In this document: positions 18,249 through 26,681 of the stretch, piece by piece
How the letters are laid out: every line of letters starts with the position of its first letter
How positions within the stretch are numbered: the stretch's first letter is position 1
Assembly (NCBI RefSeq): GCF_900302495.1
Contig: NZ_OMKW01000002.1
Coordinates: 682,001-746,000 of the forward strand
Length of the DNA stretch: 64,000 nt
Source of the DNA: Pontivivens insulae
GTDB taxonomy: Bacteria; Pseudomonadota; Alphaproteobacteria; Rhodobacterales; Rhodobacteraceae
Reading direction: 5' to 3'
Translations under genes and position numbers: made by a program
The notes under the pieces: generated by a model
Databases searched by the model: none
What the model was told of the DNA's origin: nothing
The model's input: the letters and a program-made list of their open reading frames with translations, nothing else

Positions 18249-19427
18249 TTACGCGGACCGATAGAGCTTCGTCATCACGAACTCGCGGTGACCCAGGGCC
18301 TCCGCCGCGGTGAAGCGACCATTCGCGGTGCGACGGATCATGTCGATGAGCGCATCACCGGCCTGATCAATCGTCTGCTCACGGGTCAGCACACCGGTCA
18401 CGTCAACATCGATATGCTCGGACATCGTACGCAGGGTGCGCGGGTTGCCAGAGATCTTGATGACCGGAACGATCGGGTTGCCGACCACATTGCCCTGCCC
18501 TGTCGGGAAGGTGTGGATGACATAGCCTGCCGCACCCATCAGCGTCACACATTCCGCCGCAGCGGAGGACGTGTCCATGAAGTAAAGACCCGGCCCCTTG
18601 GCCGGAGCCTCTGCCGCCTGAAGCGCGTCGATGTAGGTGCACTCACGACCGATCTTCTCCAGGTTGCCGAGAGCTTTTTCCTCGATGGTGGTCAAACCGC
18701 CGAGGATGTTGCCCTTGGTCGGCTGACTGTCAGAGAGATCATCGGTCTGGTGCGCGAAGATGACGTTGTCGGAATACTCTTTGAAGATCGCCATGAACTT
18801 CTCAGCCGCTTCCGGGTTCGCCGCGCGCTTTTCACAGATATGCTCAGCACCCGTGATTTCCGACGTCTCGCCAAACACGCCATAAAGGCCATGCGGGATC
18901 AGCTTGTCGTACATGTTGCCAACGGTCGGGCAAGACGAAAGGCCCGTCGTTGTGTCGGACTCACCGCACTTGGTCGAGACCCAAAGATCGGTAATCGGGC
19001 ACTCTTCCTTTTGCAGTTCGGATGCCCAGTGGACGTATTCCTTGGCCTTCCAGGAGGCTGCACGGATGGTCTCGAAATCACCCTTCTGTTCGATCGAGAA
19101 GCCGGTGACGGGCTTGCCGGTGGCCGCGATGCCATCGACGATCACTTGCGTCCACTCCGGCTCGATCCCGATCACGACGACGGCTGCGACGTTGGGGTTT
19201 GCGCCAGTGCCGATCATGGTGCGGAAGTGCAGGTCCAGATCCGCACCGAACTGCAGACGGCCATAGGCATGCGGCAGGGCCATGGTGCCCTTCACATTGT
19301 TGGCCACAGCCTCACAAGCGGCATTGGAAATGTCATCGACCGGCAGGATGATGACGTGGTTACGGACACCGACGCGGCCATTCTCGCGGCGCCATGCCAT
19401 TACTGTCGTGGAATTTGCATCAAACAT
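18249..19427 (-). CDS. suyB: (2R)-sulfolactate sulfo-lyase large subunit
   Basis: With SuyA, cleaves sulfolactate to pyruvate and sulfite; UxaA/altronate-dehydratase superfamily. 392 residues. The N-terminal [17 protein letters not shown], the cysteine-containing [23 protein letters not shown] and [11 protein letters not shown] agree with what I recall of Paracoccus SuyB rather than altronate dehydratase. It starts six bases after suyA, and a long antisense open frame over this region is a shadow. The product sulfite would need oxidation or export; a TauE/SafE permease is encoded 24 kb away. Confidence 0.83.
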   Translation of the reverse strand: MFDANSTTVMAWRRENGRVGVRNHVIILPVDDISNAACEAVANNVKGTMALPHAYGRLQFGADLDLHFRTMIGTGANPNVAAVVVIGIEPEWTQVIVDGIAATGKPVTGFSIEQKGDFETIRAASWKAKEYVHWASELQKEECPITDLWVSTKCGESDTTTGLSSCPTVGNMYDKLIPHGLYGVFGETSEITGAEHICEKRAANPEAAEKFMAIFKEYSDNVIFAHQTDDLSDSQPTKGNILGGLTTIEEKALGNLEKIGRECTYIDALQAAEAPAKGPGLYFMDTSSAAAECVTLMGAAGYVIHTFPTGQGNVVGNPIVPVIKISGNPRTLRTMSEHIDVDVTGVLTREQTIDQAGDALIDMIRRTANGRFTAAEALGHREFVMTKLYRSA

Positions 19428-19433
19428 GTCAGA

Positions 19434-19724
19434 TCACCAGCGCTTCGTTTTGCAGTTATGGGTATGGACGTGGTCGCCCGTGCCCGCGGCACCGACCATC
19501 TTGCCGATATCCTCGCCGTACTTCATGACCGTGTCGCCCTCGGCCAGATCCTTCAGCGCAACCTTGTGCCCGATCGGAATGTCCGCGTTCGCTGTGAGTT
19601 TGAAGTCAGAGTTGTCATGCGTTACGACGCAGAGCATTTCCGTGCCCGCTGTCAGCCCCTCAACAACGACAACACCAACATTATCACCGTGATCATGCAC
19701 GAGAAGATGGGGTATCTGGCCCAT
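19434..19724 (-). CDS. suyA: (2R)-sulfolactate sulfo-lyase small subunit
   Basis: SAF-domain subunit (96 residues) equivalent to the N-terminal part of altronate dehydratase. LLVHDHGDNVGVVVVEG, IPIGHKVALKDLA and the C-terminal HVHTHNCKTKRW agree with SuyA. ATG 19724 follows GGGAGG. First gene of the minus-strand block; its promoter (TTGCAT, 17 bases, TTATAC) overlaps a palindrome shared with divergent suyR. Confidence 0.83.
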   Translation of the reverse strand: MGQIPHLLVHDHGDNVGVVVVEGLTAGTEMLCVVTHDNSDFKLTANADIPIGHKVALKDLAEGDTVMKYGEDIGKMVGAAGTGDHVHTHNCKTKRW

Positions 19725-19750
19725 TTGCGGTCCTCCCTTTAAGGTTTCGC

Positions 19751-19800
19751 TTGGAATCGAATGTAGGTCTTGTATAAGACTACTTATAGATGAGATGCAA
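19751..19800. promoter_or_regulatory. Divergent suyA/suyR promoters with central palindromic operator
   Basis: The palindrome GTAGGTCTT-GTA-TAAGACTAC spans 19763-19783 (imperfect at one position per arm). Minus strand: -35 TTGCAT (19800-19795) and -10 TTATAC (19777-19772), 17-base spacer, toward suyA. Plus strand: TTGGAA (19751-19756), 16 bases, TATAAG (19773-19778), toward suyR. The palindrome covers both -10 boxes, as expected for a GntR-type repressor. Confidence 0.65.
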
Positions 19801-19810
19801 GAGGTAGTTC

Positions 19811-20518
19811 ATGCCGCCGACCCCGCTTTACATGCAAGTGCGCGACCGCCTGCGCACGCGGATCGCCAGCGGTGATCTGCGGCCGGGCACCATTCTGCCC
19901 TCCGAATTCGCGTTGGCCGACGAGATGGACGTCAGCCAAGGCACAGTGCGCAAGGCGTTGGACCTGCTGGTCACGGACAACCTTGTCGAGCGGCGTCAGG
20001 GCCGTGGCACATACGTCGCGGAAACCACTGCCGAACAAGCACTTTTCCGTTTCTTCAAGCTAGAGGAAGCAGGCGGCCAACCCGTCATTCCTTCCCCCGT
20101 TAGCGAAGATGTGAGAGAGCGCGCAGCCCCCGACCGGATTGCCGAGCGGCTTGGCCTCGCACCGGACGCACCGATTGTCCGCGTCCGCCGCGTTCGGGCG
20201 TTAGGTCAGTCGGTCGCCGCCTTCGAGGATATCTTCACGGACCCGGCCCGCCTGCCCCTGCATCGACATGCGGGGCAATTGCCGAATGCGCTTTATTCCC
20301 ACTACCAACGCGCGTTCAGCGTTTCGGTCGCGCGGGCGCAGGATTACCTCACAGCGCAACTGGCACCACCGCGCGTGCGCAAGGCGCTCGAACTTGATGA
20401 GGGCACGCCGGTGCTCTGCGTGCGACGCGACGCGTTTGATCTGAGCGATGCTTGTGTGGAAACGCGCGAGAGCTTCTTCGTTACCGACGGGCTTGGCTAC
20501 GGCGTCACACTTGATTGA
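19811..20518 (+). CDS. suyR: GntR/HutC-family regulator of the suy locus
   Basis: 235 residues: N-terminal winged helix (about 1-70; LPSEFALADEMDVSQGTVRKALDLL, listed here as consecutive parts LPSEFALADEM and VSQGTVRKALDLL) and a C-terminal UTRA ligand domain (about 85-230). Members respond to small carboxylic or sugar-like effectors. Divergent from suyA over 86 bases with a palindrome over both promoters, so auto-regulation and control of suyAB by sulfolactate or a related acid is the natural inference. ATG 19811 follows AAGAGGTAG. Confidence 0.8.
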   Translation: MPPTPLYMQVRDRLRTRIASGDLRPGTILPSEFALADEMDVSQGTVRKALDLLVTDNLVERRQGRGTYVAETTAEQALFRFFKLEEAGGQPVIPSPVSEDVRERAAPDRIAERLGLAPDAPIVRVRRVRALGQSVAAFEDIFTDPARLPLHRHAGQLPNALYSHYQRAFSVSVARAQDYLTAQLAPPRVRKALELDEGTPVLCVRRDAFDLSDACVETRESFFVTDGLGYGVTLD

Positions 20519-20607
20519 TTGGGTCAACAAAGCGCGACCACCGCTTCTTCCCTTTCCCTTGCAGGAACAATCTTTTATCCAGACCTAAACGCGAGAAGAG
20601 GTCCGAG

Positions 20608-21402
20608 ATGTTCCTGCTGACCCAAGTAACTGGCCTGCTGGCAGGTATCGGGGCCACTGTTCTGGGCGCTCTTGCAGGTATAGGTCGGGTCACGTTGTTT
20701 GCGCTCGACGCGTTGCGCCACCTTCTGGCCCCGCCCTTCTACTTTGCTGAGATCGGTCGGCAGTTCATGCGGATCGGCTACTATTCCCTGCCGGTCGTAG
20801 GTTTGACGACGCTGTTTACCGGAGGGGCGCTCGCGCTGCAGATCTACGCGGGCGGGGCGCGGTTCAATGCGGAAAGCGTCGTGCCCTCCATTGTCGCAAT
20901 TGGTATGGTCCGCGAACTGGGCCCGGTGCTTGCCGGGCTGATGGTCGCCGGCCGGGTGAGTGCCGCGATCGCCGCCGAGCTGGGCACGATGCGGGTTACC
21001 GAGCAGATCGACGCGCTTTACACGCTGTCCACCAATCCGATGAAGTACCTTGTTCTGCCGCGCCTGATCGCGGCCACCATCGCCCTGCCCCTGTTGGTCC
21101 TTGTCGGGGATAGCATCGGCATCATGGGGGGCTATCTGGTGGGCGTCGAACGGCTCGGCTTTGATCCGGACACGTATCTGAAAACGACCGTCGACTTTCT
21201 GGAGAATGGGGACGTGCTGTCTGGCCTGATGAAAGCCGCTGTCTTCGGGTTCATCGTCGCCCTTATGGGATGTTATATGGGCTATAACTCAGCCGGAGGC
21301 GCGCAGGGGGTCGGGCGGGCCACGACAAATGCAGTTGTTTCAGCGTCGGTGCTGATCCTCGCTTCAAATTATATCCTAACAGAACTGTTCTTTGCCGTAT
21401 GA
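20608..21402 (+). CDS. mlaE: MlaE-type ABC transporter permease
   Basis: 264-residue inner-membrane permease of the MlaE/YrbE family that moves phospholipids or other lipids with MCE proteins. About five membrane segments; the family motif RELGPVLAGLMVAGR is near residue 100, followed by AELGTMRVTEQIDAL. ATG 20608 has AGAAGAGG upstream. It overlaps mlaF by four bases (ATGA). No MCE-domain partner is in the window. Confidence 0.88.
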   Translation: MFLLTQVTGLLAGIGATVLGALAGIGRVTLFALDALRHLLAPPFYFAEIGRQFMRIGYYSLPVVGLTTLFTGGALALQIYAGGARFNAESVVPSIVAIGMVRELGPVLAGLMVAGRVSAAIAAELGTMRVTEQIDALYTLSTNPMKYLVLPRLIAATIALPLLVLVGDSIGIMGGYLVGVERLGFDPDTYLKTTVDFLENGDVLSGLMKAAVFGFIVALMGCYMGYNSAGGAQGVGRATTNAVVSASVLILASNYILTELFFAV

Positions 21403-22151
21403 CCGCCAAGCTTGAACTGACCGGGATCACGAAATCCTTTGGACGCAAGACCGTCCTGCGCGGGGTGGACCTTAGCATTCCCGAGGGGCAGAACCTTGTG
21501 ATCCTCGGCGGATCAGGCTCGGGCAAATCCGTGCTCTTAAAATGCATCCTGGGGCTTTTGCGCCCCGATGCCGGCACCGTTCGCATCGACGGGCAGGAAA
21601 TCGGCGCGCGCGATGATGCTGTCCTCTCCCGGTTCGGCATGCTGTTTCAGGGCGGCGCGTTGTTCGACTCACTCACGGTTTGGCAGAATATCTCGTTCCG
21701 GCTGCGACAGGGCCAGAACCGGTTGAGCCGGACCGAGGCCCGCGACCTCGCCATTGAAAAGCTGCGACGCGTCGGACTGACGCCGGATGTTGCGGATCTG
21801 CTGCCTGCCGAGCTTTCAGGCGGCATGCAAAAGCGGGTTGGCCTTGCGCGGGCAATCGCCGCCGAACCAGAAATTATCTTCTTTGACGAGCCGACAACCG
21901 GGCTCGACCCCATCATGGCCGGTGTGATCAACGATCTGATCCGGGAGGTCATCGCCGATCTTGGCGCGACCGGCATCACGATCACGCATGACATGATCTC
22001 CATGCGTGCCGTCGGTGATCACGTCGCACTCATGCTGGATGGAAAGGTTCATTGGACCGGACCCGCAGCTGAGGTCGACACTTGTGGCGACCCGCACGTC
22101 ACGCAGTTCGTTTCGGGCAGCGCGAGCGGCCCGATTGCGACAGTGCGTTAG
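21399..22151 (+). CDS. mlaF: MlaF-type ABC transporter ATPase
   Basis: 250-residue ATPase partner of the upstream permease. Walker A GGSGSGKS (residues about 38-45), signature LSGGMQKRVGLARA, Walker B IIFFDEPTTGLDP and the H-loop ITHDM are all intact. Starts in ATGA overlap with mlaE. Three small membrane-protein genes follow with gaps or overlaps of under five bases, so they may belong to the same transporter or its regulation. Confidence 0.9.
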   Translation: MTAKLELTGITKSFGRKTVLRGVDLSIPEGQNLVILGGSGSGKSVLLKCILGLLRPDAGTVRIDGQEIGARDDAVLSRFGMLFQGGALFDSLTVWQNISFRLRQGQNRLSRTEARDLAIEKLRRVGLTPDVADLLPAELSGGMQKRVGLARAIAAEPEIIFFDEPTTGLDPIMAGVINDLIREVIADLGATGITITHDMISMRAVGDHVALMLDGKVHWTGPAAEVDTCGDPHVTQFVSGSASGPIATVR

Positions 22152-22153
22152 CG

Positions 22154-22480
22154 ATGATCCTACACCTCGATCTGCCCGATGCCCTCGCCGTCGGCCTGAT
22201 GTTCATCGCCCTCCCCGTTCTTGCGATCCTTGCCGTGGTGCAGCTGATGCGCGGACGCCGGAAAGCTGGGGCGGTGGCCTTGATTTGTATCGGCATCTAC
22301 ACCGCTATGCTCACCTTCGTGCCTTTTCTCACAGATCGCGCCGTCGGATTGGGAGCGCTGGTCGCGACTGTCGGAGCAACAGCGGCCCTGATCCGCGCGC
22401 CCGGAACCATGCGCTGGGTTGCAATCGGGAGCGTGGCCGTCAGCCAGATCCTCGGCCTTATACTGTACATCGTTCAATGA
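22154..22480 (+). CDS. Small multi-spanning membrane protein
   Basis: 108 residues with four likely membrane segments and a basic loop RGRRKAG after the first. No family recognised. It starts two bases after the mlaF stop and overlaps the PqiA-like gene by four bases, so it is probably produced with them. Confidence 0.65.
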   Translation: MILHLDLPDALAVGLMFIALPVLAILAVVQLMRGRRKAGAVALICIGIYTAMLTFVPFLTDRAVGLGALVATVGATAALIRAPGTMRWVAIGSVAVSQILGLILYIVQ

Positions 22481-22890
22481 AGATGCTGAATGCCGCACTT
22501 CTCATTCTCTACCCGGTTGCCTGGGTCGCACCGATGATAGAGACGCGCGTGTTCTGGCTGCTTGGCGGTGGCCAGATCTCTTTGCTTGGCGGGTTACAGA
22601 CGCTCTGGTCGGAAAGCTGGCCGCTGGCATGCCTTGTCGCGTTGCTTGCGGTGATCATGCCCTATGCGAAGGTGGTCCTCACCCAGCTTGCATATCATCG
22701 GCCCATGCCTCTGATCGGACAGGCCCTGCCCTGGATCGCCAGACTTTCCATGGCCGATATCTTTCTCATTGCCCTTTACATCGTATTGGCCAAGGGCATC
22801 GCCGGTGCATCCGTGACGCCGCAATGGGGCCTTTGGCTGTTCACCGGCTGCGTCCTGCTGTCCCTATGGATTTCGTGGAGGAAGACATGA
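22477..22890 (+). CDS. Paraquat-inducible protein A (PqiA)-like, single short domain
   Basis: 137 residues, four membrane segments. The segment WIARLSMADIFLIAL and the preceding basic loop match the PqiA domain, but full PqiA has two such domains and zinc-ribbon cysteines that are absent here. PqiA-like membrane proteins are companions of MCE (PqiB/MlaD-like) lipid carriers, consistent with the adjacent mlaEF. ATG 22477 overlaps the previous stop. Confidence 0.7.
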   Translation: MKMLNAALLILYPVAWVAPMIETRVFWLLGGGQISLLGGLQTLWSESWPLACLVALLAVIMPYAKVVLTQLAYHRPMPLIGQALPWIARLSMADIFLIALYIVLAKGIAGASVTPQWGLWLFTGCVLLSLWISWRKT

Positions 22891-23198
22891 CGATACCCGC
22901 GCTTCTGATCGGCATTCTTGGTGGTTTCGCAGTTTTTGCCGCGATGTTCTGGTCGCTGTGGCAGGCCGTCATGCAAAAGGGAATTCGACGGATTGCCCAT
23001 CTGGCCGCTGTCCTGGCGACACTGGCGGGCATGGCCTCTATCAGCCTGTTTGATCCGCTGCTCGCGATTTTGGCAGGGGCCGTTCTGTTGATCGCCGGGG
23101 CCGGATTGGCCGCGACAGAAAAAGGCGGCAACCGGGTGTTGCCGCTCTTTCAGGTCATCTTCGCATTGATGTTGCTCGCTGGCCTGCCGTTCAGGTGA
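22887..23198 (+). CDS. Small membrane protein after the PqiA-like gene
   Basis: 103 residues, three or four hydrophobic segments, no motif recognised. ATG 22887 overlaps the preceding stop (ATGA); its own end overlaps the convergent SDR gene by eight bases. Probably the last gene of the mlaEF transcript. Confidence 0.65.
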   Translation: MTIPALLIGILGGFAVFAAMFWSLWQAVMQKGIRRIAHLAAVLATLAGMASISLFDPLLAILAGAVLLIAGAGLAATEKGGNRVLPLFQVIFALMLLAGLPFR

Positions 23199-23853
23199 GC
23201 AGGTCGAGCACGGCCCCAGCCGCTTGCGCCGGAGGGGTCAGCACATCACGGTTCTCACCGGGATGAAAACGTGCACGCAGCGCCGTCGACATCGGGGGCG
23301 GTGTGTGCAGATGAACCTGCAAGGGTTGCTCCGCCGTCTCGCGCTGCCAGCTTTGCGCAAGGGCCCGCGCGGCCGCCTTCGACGCGCCGTAAGCGCCGTA
23401 ATAGGGATCACCCGCCACCGTATCGTCCATCAGCACCGCACGGGGAGACTTGGAGAAGGCCAGCAAAGGCTCGATCAACGCGACGCAGCGATGCACCGCG
23501 CGCACATTGATTGAAAGCGTCTTGTCCAACTCCTTGACCGCAATATGGGGCGCCAGCGACAAGGGCGGCGCATAGATCGCGGTATGAACCCAGATATCGG
23601 CCCGGCCCCAACGCTCATGCACAGCCGCGCACATGCGCTGTATGCCGCCCTCATCCGTCACGTCGAGCGGCACCAGCGTGACATCACCTGGCAGTGCGTC
23701 AATCGCATCGGCAAGGTCTTCCAGCCCACCCACCGTGCGGGCCACTGCAACAACCTGAGCGCCGCGGGCCGCAGCCCCTTCGGCCACCGCCCGCCCGATG
23801 CCGCGCGAGGCACCGGTAACAAGCACGATCTGATCTTTGAGCGTCTGTTCCAT
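23191..23853 (-). CDS. Short-chain dehydrogenase/reductase
   Basis: 220 residues. Nucleotide motif TGASRGIGRA near the N-terminus, SINVRAVHR in the middle, and catalytic YGASK; the usual catalytic serine position (MDDTVAGDP) has threonine or aspartate, so activity may be altered. Resembles the YciK-like/other SDRs with NADP preference, substrate unknown. ATG 23853 gives a standard SDR start; an in-frame ATG at 23937 would add 28 cysteine-rich residues without family support. Divergent from bioY. Confidence 0.75.
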   Translation of the reverse strand: MEQTLKDQIVLVTGASRGIGRAVAEGAAARGAQVVAVARTVGGLEDLADAIDALPGDVTLVPLDVTDEGGIQRMCAAVHERWGRADIWVHTAIYAPPLSLAPHIAVKELDKTLSINVRAVHRCVALIEPLLAFSKSPRAVLMDDTVAGDPYYGAYGASKAAARALAQSWQRETAEQPLQVHLHTPPPMSTALRARFHPGENRDVLTPPAQAAGAVLDLLT

Positions 23854-23966
23854 GGTCTGCGTAATGCCCGCAAGCCGGGCCAGACGCAAGCAACTCTGTT
23901 GACATTCGCACCCGCACAACGGCACATCTGACGTCATCTAATGTTCATCAAAGAAGGAGCCCTTCG

Positions 23967-24530
23967 ATGACCCAACGCACCCCCATGGCGATGAGCCTGT
24001 GGTCCAACCCATCCCTGCTGCGTGACGGCGCCCTGATTGTCGGCGGTTCGCTTCTGGTCGCGATTGCCGCACAGATCAGCGTCCCGATGTTCCCGGTTCC
24101 GATGACACTGCAAACCCTTGCGATCCTGTTTGTCGGTCTGAGCCTCGGCGCATGGCGCGGTGCAGCAGCACTGGCTCTCTACCTCGCAGAAGGTGCAATG
24201 GGTCTGCCGGTCTTCGCGAATGGCATGAGCACCGCCGCCCTGTTCGGCCCTACGGCGGGCTTCCTGTTTGGCTTCGTGATGATGGCCTTTGTCGCGGGCT
24301 TCCTGTCGGAGCGCGTCTTCGGACAGAAGCTTCCGGGCCTCGTCCTCTCCGGTCTGATCGCAGCCGCGCTGCTCTACATCCCGGGCCTCGCATGGCCCGC
24401 CATTGTTTCTGGCACCTCGGGCGCCGATCTCTGGGCCTACTGGATGTCGCCCTTCCTGGTGGGTGATGCGGTCAAGGTGGTTCTGGCGGCTCTGCTCGTC
24501 ACCGGCGGCTTCAAGCTGGCCCGCCGCTGA
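23967..24530 (+). CDS. bioY: Biotin transporter S component BioY
   Basis: 187-residue ECF-type biotin-binding membrane protein with about six membrane segments. QISVPMFPVPMTLQTLAI and YLAEGAMGLPVFANG are characteristic of BioY. ATG 23967 follows AAGGAGC. No bioMN energising genes are adjacent, so it may act alone or share ECF modules. A strong terminator follows. Confidence 0.92.
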   Translation: MTQRTPMAMSLWSNPSLLRDGALIVGGSLLVAIAAQISVPMFPVPMTLQTLAILFVGLSLGAWRGAAALALYLAEGAMGLPVFANGMSTAALFGPTAGFLFGFVMMAFVAGFLSERVFGQKLPGLVLSGLIAAALLYIPGLAWPAIVSGTSGADLWAYWMSPFLVGDAVKVVLAALLVTGGFKLARR

Positions 24531-24552
24531 TCACGATCCAAGCAACACTTGC

Positions 24553-24587
24553 GAAACGCCGCTCCTACTGGGGGCGGCGTTTTTCTT
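24553..24587 (+). terminator. Rho-independent terminator after bioY
   Basis: ACGCCGC pairs with GCGGCGT around a short loop and is followed by TTTTTCTTT, 25 bases after the bioY stop. Confidence 0.88.
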
Positions 24588-24591
24588 TATC

Positions 24592-24614
24592 CGTCAAATA
24601 TCCCCGCCGGAGGC
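24592..24614 (-). repeat. Truncated 3'-end repeat element overlapping a stop codon
   Basis: Read on the minus strand: GCCTCCGGCGGGGATATTT then GAC, matching the first 19 bases of the elements at 28650 and 56019 but lacking the CCAAGCAGAA end. It supplies the last codons (ASGGDI) and the TGA stop of the DUF1284 gene. Confidence 0.75.
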
Positions 24615-25034
24615 TGGCAACCGTGCATGCAGACGTTCAACGGCTGATGTGCACATGCCCATTGGCAGCCACTGACACCCGCGACAGAGCGTCTGCAGAT
24701 CATCGGGCTGCACGTTGTCACGCACACGTTGTTGAGCCTCGCCCCAGGTCAATTCCAACCCGTCAGACAGATCGAGTGCCGCCGCATGGCGGCTGTCGAG
24801 CGCACTGATCGCAATCTGCGACGTGCAGCACGTGCCCAAACGTTTGGGGCAAGGTGCGCAGATATCATCGGTCTTTTCAGTGATACGGACCGTCACGTCG
24901 TCCCCATCGTCGGCGCGCAGAATGCCATCGACGATCCGGGTCATATTCGCGGTGAACCGGCTGGAATAGCCCTTGCCCTCATACCCCAAAGCGCAAAGCA
25001 CGTGATGGGGTCTGAGGATGACGGGATCAGGCAT
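24594..25034 (-). CDS. DUF1284 cysteine-rich protein
   Basis: 146 residues, cytoplasmic, with conserved LRPHHVLCALGYEGKGYS at the start and paired cysteines (CAPCPKRLGTCC, CRGCQWLPMGMC) suggestive of metal or iron-sulfur binding. Function of the family is not known to me. It overlaps purF by eight bases (ATGCCTGA), so it is the last gene of the purF transcript. Its C-terminus is encoded by a dispersed repeat element. Confidence 0.75.
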   Translation of the reverse strand: MPDPVILRPHHVLCALGYEGKGYSSRFTANMTRIVDGILRADDGDDVTVRITEKTDDICAPCPKRLGTCCTSQIAISALDSRHAAALDLSDGLELTWGEAQQRVRDNVQPDDLQTLCRGCQWLPMGMCTSAVERLHARLPASGGDI

Positions 25035-26490
25035 CGACCTTCATCTGCAACTTACCGCTGGCCAACTGATCCGTCGGCGCAACCGGATACTCACCCGAGA
25101 AACACGCATCGCAGAATTGCGGCTCGGCCTCACGCTTCTTTTCGCCGCACGCGCGATAGAGGCCGTCGAGCGAGATGAATTTCAGGCTGTCCACGCCCAG
25201 ATGGGCGCGCATCTGCTCTTCACTCATCTGCGCGGCCAGCAGCTTCTCACGATCGGGCGTATCGACGCCATAAAAACAGGGCCATTGCGTCGGTGGGGAG
25301 GCGATGCGGAAATGCACTTCCTTCGCCCCGGCATCAAGGATCATCTCTTTGATCTTCCGGCTGGTCGTGCCGCGCACCACTGAGTCGTCCACCAAGATCA
25401 CCCGCTTGCCTTTGATGAGCGCACGATTGACGTTCAGCTTCAGGCGGACCCCCATATTGCGGATCTCTGCCGTCGGCTCGATGAAGGTGCGGCCCATATA
25501 GGAATTGCGGATGATCCCCATTGCATAGGGGATGCCGCTTTCCTGACTATAGCCGATGGCTGCGGGCGTCCCACTGTCAGGCACCGGGCAGACGAGATCT
25601 GCCTCAACCGGATTTTCCTTGGCCAGTTCAACACCGATCTTGCGCCGTGTTTCATAGACGGAATGTCCGCCGATCACGCTGTCAGGTCGGGAGAAATAGA
25701 CATACTCGAAGACGCAGAATTTCTTCGGCTTCGTCTCGAACGGGAAGCTCGACTCAATGCCATCTGCCGTGGCGATCACCATCTCACCGGGCTGGACCTC
25801 TCGCACGAAATCGGCACCAATGATGTCGAGCGCACAGGTTTCCGACGCTAGCACCCAGCCGCCGGACCCAACCTTGCCCAACATCAGCGGGCGGACACCG
25901 CGCGGATCACGCACACCGATCAACTTGGTCCGCGTCATCGCGATGACCGAGAACGCGCCCTCAACCCGGCGCAATGCATCCTTCATCCGTTCCGGGATCG
26001 ACCGCTGGATCGAGCGGGCCATCAGATGAATGATACATTCCGTGTCCGACGAGCTTTGGAAGATCGAACCACGGTCAATCAACTCGTCACGCAGCTGATC
26101 TGCGTTGGTCAGATTGCCGTTATGGGCAATCGCACAACCGCCCATGGCAAATTCGGCGAAAAGTGGCTGCACATCCCGGATCGCCGCACCCTTGGAACCT
26201 GCCGTGGAATAGCGCACGTGACCACAGGCAATCTGTCCGGGCAGTTGCTCCATCACATCCGAAGAGGTGAAATTGTCCCGAACATAGCCAAAACGGCGGA
26301 CCGAGTTAAAACCGGTGCCGGGTTGGAAGCTGACGATGCCGCCGGCCTCCTGCCCTCTGTGCTGGAGGGCGTGCAAGCCCAGAGCCACGAAATTGGCGGC
26401 ATCCGGCACGCCGATCGCTCCAAAAATACCGCATTCTTCCTTGAGCTTGTCATCATCCCAGGGGAGCGACGGCAGGTCGGTCGAGGTCAT
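25027..26490 (-). CDS. purF: Amidophosphoribosyltransferase
   Basis: First committed step of purine synthesis: PRPP plus glutamine to phosphoribosylamine. 487 residues; after a short propeptide the nucleophile cysteine is in KEECGIFGA, and the PRPP loop is VILVDDSVVRGTTS. ATG 26490 has GAAGGATT upstream; the ATG at 26517 is less well placed. Downstream of cvpA, as in many proteobacteria, but separated by a hairpin with a T tract. Confidence 0.95.
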   Translation of the reverse strand: MTSTDLPSLPWDDDKLKEECGIFGAIGVPDAANFVALGLHALQHRGQEAGGIVSFQPGTGFNSVRRFGYVRDNFTSSDVMEQLPGQIACGHVRYSTAGSKGAAIRDVQPLFAEFAMGGCAIAHNGNLTNADQLRDELIDRGSIFQSSSDTECIIHLMARSIQRSIPERMKDALRRVEGAFSVIAMTRTKLIGVRDPRGVRPLMLGKVGSGGWVLASETCALDIIGADFVREVQPGEMVIATADGIESSFPFETKPKKFCVFEYVYFSRPDSVIGGHSVYETRRKIGVELAKENPVEADLVCPVPDSGTPAAIGYSQESGIPYAMGIIRNSYMGRTFIEPTAEIRNMGVRLKLNVNRALIKGKRVILVDDSVVRGTTSRKIKEMILDAGAKEVHFRIASPPTQWPCFYGVDTPDREKLLAAQMSEEQMRAHLGVDSLKFISLDGLYRACGEKKREAEPQFCDACFSGEYPVAPTDQLASGKLQMKVDA

Positions 26491-26618
26491 CCGCGAATCC
26501 TTCGGCCAGAGGGTCATCCGTTAACGAGCCTTCTAGCGAGGTGTCATGGACCTGTCACCCATGTTGCGCCGCGGCAGAGCAACCCGTCGCGATTGCGCCA
26601 CAGCCCTGCCCCCCAAAT

Positions 26619-26648
26619 CAAAAACGCCCCCGAATATCGGAGGCGCTC
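26619..26648 (-). terminator. Rho-independent terminator between cvpA and purF
   Basis: On the minus strand GCGCCTCCGA pairs with TCGGGGGCG (one wobble) around TAT, followed by TTTTTGATTT. It suggests that purF has its own promoter or depends on read-through. Confidence 0.8.
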
Positions 26649-26681
26649 TCAATTGGTCAGCCTGGCTGGAAGCGACGACGC

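Noticed and set aside
18249-19724. Altronate dehydratase (UxaA) reading of the two-gene pair
   Set aside because: Same superfamily, but the split into 96 and 392 residues and the signatures KTKRW and [10 protein letters not shown] fit sulfolactate sulfo-lyase better; kept as an alternative.
18180-19742. 520-codon plus-strand open frame opposite suyB/suyA
   Set aside because: Exact antisense of two well-conserved genes, with composition typical of a GC-rich shadow frame and no recognisable domain.
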